Positions 16,301 through 21,299 of a stretch of 21,299 nucleotides of DNA are shown one piece after another. The translations under genes were made by a program, and so were the position numbers. The DNA comes from Bacteroidales bacterium UBA5342. Its GTDB lineage: Bacteria; Bacteroidota; Bacteroidia; Bacteroidales; UBA5342. Numbering within the stretch: the first letter of the stretch is position 1; each line of letters starts with the position of its first letter. The stretch lies in assembly GCA_002408065.1 (NCBI GenBank), contig DHQI01000108.1, forward strand, positions 13,070 through 34,368. Direction: 5' to 3'. The notes beneath the pieces were generated by a model, which worked only from the letters and a program-made list of their open reading frames with translations, was not told the DNA's origin and ran no database searches.

Positions 16301-16351
16301 TATTGAATTATTACACCATACTATTGAAAATATAATTCACTATTGAAAATA
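16301..16351 (+). repeat. Direct repeats TATTGAA(A/T)(A/T)TA, candidate regulator sites
   Basis: TATTGAATTA at 16301, then exact 13-base copies of ACTATTGAAAATA at 16320-16332 and 16339-16351. Start-to-start spacing is 21 and 19 bp, about two helical turns. An inverted ten-base copy lies at 16517-16526, and an inverted variant (TATTTTCAATC on the plus strand) at 14889-14899, upstream of GH105 paralog 1. Confidence 0.55.
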
Positions 16352-16580
16352 GACGCCAAGGTGAACCTATACTTCAATTAAATGTGTAGCACTTTATCTA
16401 CATTTGTAAAAAACAAAATACAAAAGAAGCCTACACACTCATACTATGATAATTAAGTATTATTAATACATTTATCGCTATGCGTATAAAATTCAATCTT
16501 TACACTTTAGCATTGGATTTTCAATACAAAATCGTTCATTAAATAAACAAATTCAAACAAGGAGTGATATATAAAACTGC

Positions 16581-16588
16581 TACTTTTG
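16581..16588 (+). promoter_or_regulatory. Candidate -7 box for the tandem-DUF1080 operon
   Basis: TACTTTTG matches the Bacteroidota TAnnTTTG consensus, 38 bases upstream of the ATG at 16627, implying a leader of about 30 bases. No clear -33 TTTG lies at the usual spacing. TACATTTG at 16399-16406 is a second, more distal candidate. Confidence 0.4.
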
Positions 16589-16626
16589 AGAACCTTTTTT
16601 ATAGAACAAACAAACACTTTAAAACA

Positions 16627-18015
16627 ATGAGAAAAACGGCATTTGGCTTAATCCTTTTAAGCTTGATTACACTGGCTAGTTGTGCCCCAAAATCGGACTT
16701 CATTAGTCTATTCAATGGTAAAAATCTAGATGGATGGGAACTGCGCAACGGCACGGCTCCTTTCACAGTAGATAATGGAGAAATCGTTGGGACTTATGTT
16801 CCAAACACACCTAACACTTTCCTGTGTACCAAAGAAAATTACGCTGATTTCATCCTAACATTTGAAGCTCAATTAGGCGAAGGCACCAACTCGGGCGTAA
16901 TGTTCAGAGCGCAGAGCAAAACGGAATATATGAACGGACGCGTACACGGTTACCAAATGGAAATGGATCCCAGCAAGCGTCAATGGACGGGTGGTATCTA
17001 CGACGAAGCACGCCGTGGCTGGATCTATAATCTGGAACGTAACCCTGCCGGCAAAGAAGCCTTCAAACTCAACGCATGGTGCAGCTACCGTATTGAGGCA
17101 ATTGGGAACCACATACAAGTATGGGTCAATGGCATTCAAACGGCCGACTTAATTGATGATGTAGACGCTTCCGGTTTTATCGGATTACAGGTGCATGCCA
17201 TCAACCGCAACAAAGAAATTGAAGGTCGTCAGGTAAAATTCCGTAACATACAGATTTGTACGACTAACCTAGAGGCTAACAAAAAAACGGTAGAAACTAA
17301 AATTGCACAAAACAGCTACCTGACTAACACACTATCAGAACGCGAAAAAGCAGAAGGATGGCAACTGCTATGGGATGGAAAAACAACAAATGGATGGCGC
17401 GGTGCCAAACTGAGTGAATTTCCACAAGAGGGCTGGTATATCAAAGACGGCATGCTTATCGTTGAGGGTTCAGACGGTGCGGAGTCTGAGAATGGCGGCG
17501 ACATTGTAAGCATCAAAAAATATGAGAATTTCGAACTGGAAGTTGACTTTAAAATTACTAAAGGAGCCAACAGTGGCATCAAGTATTTTGTAGATACTGA
17601 GCTAAATAAAGGGAAAGGGTCTTCCATTGGTTGTGAGTATCAAATTCTGGATGATAAATTCCACCCGGATGCTAAAAAAGGTAAAAACGGCAACCGTACT
17701 TTGGCTTCTCTCTATGATCTGATTCCCGCGAATGCTCTTAAATATGCCCCTAATGAGTCCACAAAAAAACGTGTAAACAATTATAAGTGGAACCGTGCAC
17801 GCATAGTAGTAAAAGGCGCTGATGTAGAACATTACCTGAATGGCATTATGGTGGTAAAATACAACCGTAGCGGTCAACAATGGAAAGATCAGGTAGCGGC
17901 AAGTAAATACAAAGACTGGCCTAATTTTGGCGAAGCTAAAAGTGGTAATATCCTTTTACAGGACCACGGCGATCAAGTGTTTTTCAAAAATATAAAAATT
18001 AAAGAATTGAAATAG
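16627..18015 (+). CDS. Tandem DUF1080 (3-keto-glycoside hydrolase/lyase family) lipoprotein
   Basis: 462 residues from the ATG at 16627, giving MRKTAFGLILLSLITLASCA with lipobox LASC (Cys19). The longer frame starts with GTG at 16564 and would bury the signal, so it is rejected. Two DUF1080 jelly-roll domains follow. Domain 1 (about 24-212): FISLFNGKNLDGWELRNG, NTFLCTKENYADF, GTNSGVMFRAQ, WTGGIYDEARRGW, VWVNG, GFIGLQVH. Domain 2 (about 244-462): WQLLWDGKTTNGWRG, WYIKDGMLIVEG, ENFELEVDFKI, GANSGIKYF, IGCEYQILDD, HYLNG, GNILLQDHGDQVFFKNIKIK. Single-domain proteins are the common form. DUF1080 proteins act on 3-keto-glycosides made by Gfo/Idh/MocA dehydrogenases, and such a gene lies 77 bases downstream. 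Two domains could split elimination and hydration, or recognise two substrates; this is inference. Confidence 0.88.
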   Translation: MRKTAFGLILLSLITLASCAPKSDFISLFNGKNLDGWELRNGTAPFTVDNGEIVGTYVPNTPNTFLCTKENYADFILTFEAQLGEGTNSGVMFRAQSKTEYMNGRVHGYQMEMDPSKRQWTGGIYDEARRGWIYNLERNPAGKEAFKLNAWCSYRIEAIGNHIQVWVNGIQTADLIDDVDASGFIGLQVHAINRNKEIEGRQVKFRNIQICTTNLEANKKTVETKIAQNSYLTNTLSEREKAEGWQLLWDGKTTNGWRGAKLSEFPQEGWYIKDGMLIVEGSDGAESENGGDIVSIKKYENFELEVDFKITKGANSGIKYFVDTELNKGKGSSIGCEYQILDDKFHPDAKKGKNGNRTLASLYDLIPANALKYAPNESTKKRVNNYKWNRARIVVKGADVEHYLNGIMVVKYNRSGQQWKDQVAASKYKDWPNFGEAKSGNILLQDHGDQVFFKNIKIKELK

Positions 18016-18092
18016 ATTAAAGATTTATTATTCAAAATTCTAAGTTAAATAATTCTTATATCTTTCAGTCTTAAGTCTAAACAGTATTAACA

Positions 18093-19430
18093 ATGGAAAC
18101 AAACAGAAGAGAATTTTTACGTACAGCCGCCATAGGTACTGCGGGCCTGATGATGGGCGGAGCCAGTCTTTCGGCCAAGAGCTACAAAAAAGTTATTGGT
18201 GCTAATGATCGTATTCACGTAGCTATAGCCGGTCTTGGACGCCGAGTAGGCGCTTTCTACAAGAGTATGGCTGCTCCTGGCAACAATATTGAATTGATGT
18301 ATCTCTGTGATGTGATGGAAAAACAACGTACCAAAGCCGCCAATAAAGTTTCTGGTATGCTGGATTACACTCCAAAACTAGAAAATGACATCCGTAAAAT
18401 CATAGAAGATAAGAATGTGGATGCCTTATTTAATATTACCCCTGACCACTGGCACGCACCGGGTTCTATTATGGCGATAAAAGAAGGTAAACATGTGTAT
18501 GTAGAAAAACCTTGCAGCCACAATATGGCAGAGAATGATATGCTGGTAGCCGCCATGACAAAATACAACCGTGTGGTGCAAATGGGTAACCAACAACGCT
18601 CAGCGCAACACACCATTGATATTATAAAAAAAATTCATGAGGGCATCATCGGTACACCATACAAAGCGGTAGCTTTCTACAATAACAAACGTGGCGAAGT
18701 ACCTCACCAAAAAGCGGCACCAGTACCTACAGGTTTGGATTGGGACTTGTTTCAAGGCCCAGCAGTGCGTCGTGAATACACCTCCGAAACGTGGAACTAC
18801 AACTGGCACTGGTATGGCTGGAACTACGGTACTGCCGAGTTGGGTAACAACGCTACTCACGAGCTGGACGTGGCTCGCTGGGCATTACAGGTCAACTACC
18901 CTATCCACGTAGCGGTCAACGGCGAAAAAACGGCTTTTGTAGACGATGGATGGGAAATGTACGACACGATGGATGCCACCTTTAAATTTGAAGGCAACAA
19001 AACCATTAAATGGGACGGTAAAAGCCGCAATGGCTACTCCACCTATGGTGGTGGTCGTGGTACTATAATCTATGGTAGCGAAGGTACTGTATTTGTAGAT
19101 CGTGGCCATTACAAACTCTTTGATCGTGCAGGCAACTTAGTAGAAGAAGTCAGCAGCAAGCAGAAAGAAGGCGGCCTGGCTCTGGGCGGCGGCGGTGGTA
19201 TGACCGATATCCACATCGCTAACTTTTTCGATTCCATACGGGGAAAAGCTGAACTTAACGCTAACATCGACGACGCCGCCTACAGTATGGCGATGGTACA
19301 CTACGGCAATGTAGCCTACCGCATCGATAAGGCTTTCGACGTAGATCCTAAAACCGGAAAAATGCTTGACCCTAAAGCGATGGAACTATGGGGACGCGAG
19401 TATGCTAAGGGATGGGAACCTAAATTGTAA
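18093..19430 (+). CDS. Tat-exported Gfo/Idh/MocA-family NAD(P)-dependent sugar oxidoreductase
   Basis: 445 residues. The N-terminus METNRREFLRTAAIGTAGL carries a twin-arginine motif (R5-R6) followed by a hydrophobic stretch ending SLSAKS, so the folded enzyme with cofactor is exported to the periplasm. The Rossmann domain follows: IHVAIAGLGRRVGAF (about 41-55), LCDV (71-74), NITPDHWH (114-121) and the family motif EKPCSHN with catalytic-type Lys139. The C-terminal domain has NATHELDVARW (H256, D259) and a TDIHIANFFDSI segment. The family oxidises or reduces sugar hydroxyls; members paired with DUF1080 make 3-keto-glycosides. The NNATHELDVARW block also resembles GH109-like relatives, so a glycosidase-type NAD mechanism cannot be excluded. 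It is the second gene of a two-gene operon with the tandem DUF1080 and is followed by a strong terminator. Confidence 0.92.
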   Translation: METNRREFLRTAAIGTAGLMMGGASLSAKSYKKVIGANDRIHVAIAGLGRRVGAFYKSMAAPGNNIELMYLCDVMEKQRTKAANKVSGMLDYTPKLENDIRKIIEDKNVDALFNITPDHWHAPGSIMAIKEGKHVYVEKPCSHNMAENDMLVAAMTKYNRVVQMGNQQRSAQHTIDIIKKIHEGIIGTPYKAVAFYNNKRGEVPHQKAAPVPTGLDWDLFQGPAVRREYTSETWNYNWHWYGWNYGTAELGNNATHELDVARWALQVNYPIHVAVNGEKTAFVDDGWEMYDTMDATFKFEGNKTIKWDGKSRNGYSTYGGGRGTIIYGSEGTVFVDRGHYKLFDRAGNLVEEVSSKQKEGGLALGGGGGMTDIHIANFFDSIRGKAELNANIDDAAYSMAMVHYGNVAYRIDKAFDVDPKTGKMLDPKAMELWGREYAKGWEPKL

Positions 19431-19455
19431 AAAACTTTATATTAACAAATTACCC

Positions 19456-19493
19456 AAACAGGCTAAGCAATTATTTGCTTAGCCTGTTTTTTT
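19456..19493 (+). terminator. Strong intrinsic terminator after the oxidoreductase gene
   Basis: AAACAGGCTAAGCAA (19456-19470) pairs perfectly with TTGCTTAGCCTGTTT (19475-19489) across a TTAT loop, and the T-run continues to 19493. It begins 26 bases after the oxidoreductase stop. GH30 converges from the other side, so the 15-bp stem could also stop minus-strand transcripts, although the T-tail there is only TTT. Confidence 0.93.
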
Positions 19494-19550
19494 ATCCATC
19501 TAAACGGTGAAAGCCCCCTAAACGCCTGACAGGTTGACTTCACCAAGAAC

Positions 19551-20957
19551 TCAATCTAATTCTACAACAAAAGTCTGGATCGATTGAGCCTCTAATTCAC
19601 ATGCCAAAATCTCCTTTTGTATTCTAAAATCACCCGATAACTGACAATTTTCTTGCTGTGTGGTGCGGTAAGATTTCACCGTCACGGGGCTTTCGGGTAA
19701 AATATAAGTGACGTTTCTTGCTTGTTCCGAAAGATTAACCGTAAGCACAAGCAATTCTTTTTTATCCGGAATTATAGCCGCTAAGGTAGATCTGTCGTTG
19801 ACTTCTATGATTGTATATCCCTGTTTAATAAAGCGCGTCACCTGCTGCCTGACATAAAAATTCTTTAGGATCCTAAAATTTACATTTTCAAAACTACCAC
19901 GAATAAGACACCAAGTATTGTTGTATTCCTCCATATACTGCCAATCGAGCCAAGCCTGTGGCTGCATCAATTTCATATCGTCAATCAGGCGCTGTGCCAA
20001 GCCAAGGTTATTAACAAAACCCCTACCCTTAATGCCTTGCGGCCCGGTTTCCGACTGCCAAAAGTCAACACCAATTTCCCTACTCAAGCGCAATGCTTCC
20101 CTACGCTCATCATCATTAACGCTATAAGTGTGTACGTTGATTTGCCCCAGCTTATCCGTAATTCCAGCTTTAAGATAGGCGCGCATAGCTTTATTGAAAC
20201 TCTTGACACTGGTTTCGTCGGAAGCTGCTATCACGGTATTCAGACCAGAGGCTTTTAACTTAGGATATAAGATTTTGATAATCTCTATTTGTGTTGCAAT
20301 ATCAAAATGGCAACCTTCCTGACTTCCCATAAAATTCCAATAGCTGGTTTGGGGTTCGTTGAATGGCTCTAAGGTTTTGAATTCTATGCCATATTCATTT
20401 TTATAATGAAGGCACACCTCTATCAGATAATCACAAAATGCTTCGTAATATTCCGGTTTCAGGTTATCTTTTGAAGCATCATAATTACCCGCTGAACATG
20501 CGCTATAAGTCATCCAATAAGGCGGCGAATTAGAAAAAGCTTCGAACACCACATCAGGACGCTTCTCTTTTATCTTCAGCATGATTTTGCGCTGGCCGGC
20601 ATCGCGACTCCAAACATATTCAGCATTTGCAGCATCCAAAAATCCTTCCATTTCGGCTCTTACCCCTTTGCCTTTGGCCATATGCCCTGGTTTATCGGGA
20701 GTAGAATAGTGTGAGGGATGGTCGCCTCCACCTATGTTATAACGAAAAACATTCATATTAAGATACTCAGGTGACACTAACAAGTCAACGATGCTGTCTA
20801 TCTTTGCTTCGTCTTCCCACTGCCCAGTCATATGCGCCCACCATATAAGTGAAACACCCCAACCTTCCACGGTCTGAAATTGTTTCTCCGGATTGATAGT
20901 GATTTGCCCTTGCAAACTTAATGCAATCATTAAAAACAGACTTAATATATATTTCAT
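19551..20957 (-). CDS. GH30-family glycosidase, resembling endo-beta-1,6-galactanases
   Basis: 468 residues with a Sec signal (MKYILSLFLMIALSLQGQ). The (beta/alpha)8 barrel covers about 20-375, and a side beta-sandwich assembled with the C-terminus (about 380-468) is typical of GH30. Recognisable blocks: QTVEGWGVSLIWWAHMTG, MNVFRYNIGGGDHP, EAFSNSPPYWMTYSACSAGN, EPFNEPQTSYW with acid/base E201, and FWQSETGPQG with nucleophile E303. The GWGVSLIWWA and NSPPYWMT blocks resemble endo-beta-1,6-galactanase members (GH30_5-type), but subfamily is judged from memory only; beta-1,6-glucanase or another exo-activity remains possible. It is transcribed alone, converging on the oxidoreductase operon. It suggests galactan or arabinogalactan side chains among the substrates. 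A TAnnTTTG box lies 26 bases upstream of the ATG. Confidence 0.85.
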   Translation of the reverse strand: MKYILSLFLMIALSLQGQITINPEKQFQTVEGWGVSLIWWAHMTGQWEDEAKIDSIVDLLVSPEYLNMNVFRYNIGGGDHPSHYSTPDKPGHMAKGKGVRAEMEGFLDAANAEYVWSRDAGQRKIMLKIKEKRPDVVFEAFSNSPPYWMTYSACSAGNYDASKDNLKPEYYEAFCDYLIEVCLHYKNEYGIEFKTLEPFNEPQTSYWNFMGSQEGCHFDIATQIEIIKILYPKLKASGLNTVIAASDETSVKSFNKAMRAYLKAGITDKLGQINVHTYSVNDDERREALRLSREIGVDFWQSETGPQGIKGRGFVNNLGLAQRLIDDMKLMQPQAWLDWQYMEEYNNTWCLIRGSFENVNFRILKNFYVRQQVTRFIKQGYTIIEVNDRSTLAAIIPDKKELLVLTVNLSEQARNVTYILPESPVTVKSYRTTQQENCQLSGDFRIQKEILACELEAQSIQTFVVELD

Positions 20958-21299
20958 AGTTTATATATTGTTTTATACTCTGCAAACATAAAGAATATAC
21001 AGGTCATCTAATGGTAGATATTCACCAAATAATATAAATTTTCTTTGAGGAAATAGACGATAATACAAATATAAAAAAACATATCCAACACATTGTCAAG
21101 ACACTAACCCAAACAACAAGACATTCCCCTTGCCATAAAAAACCCCCAATAAGCTAAGTATTGTATATAAGAAGATAACTACAAACTGTACTCGCGCCCC
21201 AGATTGAAGTGGTATAGATGGTGCTAGACGGCCATTAACGTGAATTCGATGTAAAATATGGTCACAGTTCAAATTGATTTTGAGCAGGTTTACTATCAA
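20958..21299. other. Right-edge intergenic stretch without a supported gene
   Basis: 342 bases. Apart from the GH30 promoter candidate, I see no gene here. A minus-strand frame from the edge to 21096 (67 codons) contains a hydrophobic stretch (FVVIFLYTILSLLGVFYG) and could be the tail of a gene lying outside the window, but it has no recognised motif. Confidence 0.4.
20983..20990 (-). promoter_or_regulatory. Candidate -7 box for GH30
   Basis: On the minus strand TATGTTTG matches TAnnTTTG, 25 bases before the GH30 ATG. No TTTG element is found at the usual -33 spacing, so support is partial. Confidence 0.4.

Larger units (their letters stand above)
16200..16626. promoter_or_regulatory. Divergent control region between GH105 and the DUF1080/oxidoreductase operon
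   Basis: 427 AT-rich bases without a supported gene, holding start signals for both strands. Within it are three direct TATTGAA-type repeats (16301, 16322, 16341), an inverted copy at 16517-16526, an imperfect inverted repeat AAATGTGTAG / CTACATTT (16380-16389 / 16398-16405), and two TAnnTTTG boxes facing the plus-strand operon (16399-16406 and 16581-16588). I could not find a convincing -7 box for the minus-strand GH105. Confidence 0.6.

Noticed and set aside
16564..16626. GTG-initiated extension of the tandem DUF1080 protein
   Set aside because: It would bury the lipoprotein signal 21 residues inside the protein and overlaps the TACTTTTG promoter candidate.
1..21299. CRISPR arrays, tRNA or rRNA genes, complete insertion sequences
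   Set aside because: I saw no regularly spaced long repeats, cloverleaf sequence, rRNA signature or transposase gene on either strand.

Overview
The window looks like the genome of a polysaccharide-degrading Bacteroidota bacterium. Nearly every product carries an export signal: Sec signal peptides, lipoprotein boxes ending in Cys, and one twin-arginine leader. Start regions lack strong Shine-Dalgarno sites, and some upstream regions carry TAnnTTTG -7 boxes typical of the phylum. A FISUMP lipoprotein and paired DUF1080 / Gfo-Idh-MocA genes also fit. Species cannot be named. The window reads as the hydrolase arm of a polysaccharide utilisation locus (PUL). No SusC/SusD pair, transporter or regulator gene lies inside it.

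Layout. 1-406 (-): 5' part of a GH105 unsaturated glycuronyl hydrolase, cut by the left edge. 407-1098: decayed DNA with the remnant of a short-chain dehydrogenase and a cluster of REP-like palindromes. 1099-7513 (-): operon GH106 rhamnosidase -> S1 sulfatase -> GH43. 7514-7804: a small inverted-repeat-bounded element and a candidate operator. 7805-14858 (-): probable operon GH105 -> FISUMP lipoprotein -> GH78 rhamnosidase -> unknown beta-barrel-like protein -> DUF1080. 15090-16199 (-): second complete GH105 with its own terminator. 16200-16626: divergent control region with repeated TATTGAA-type sites. 16627-19430 (+): two-gene operon, tandem-DUF1080 lipoprotein -> Tat-exported Gfo/Idh/MocA oxidoreductase, closed by a strong terminator. 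19551-20957 (-): GH30 galactanase-like enzyme. 20958-21299: no supported gene.

How the genes fit together. GH78 and GH106 remove alpha-L-rhamnose. GH105 enzymes cleave the unsaturated uronic acid left by polysaccharide lyases. The sulfatase removes sulfate esters. GH43 and GH30 act on arabinose/xylose/galactose-type linkages. The substrate is therefore probably a sulfated polymer rich in rhamnose and uronic acid. Ulvan is one fit; a rhamnose/glucuronate-capped (arabino)galactan or a rhamnogalacturonan is another, and the GH30 leans toward galactan side chains. The oxidoreductase and the three DUF1080 domains suggest an added oxidative route (3-keto-glycoside formation, then elimination or hydrolysis). 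A conserved upstream element shared by the GH106 and GH105 operons, with half-site spacing differing by exactly 10 bp, suggests one regulator controls both.
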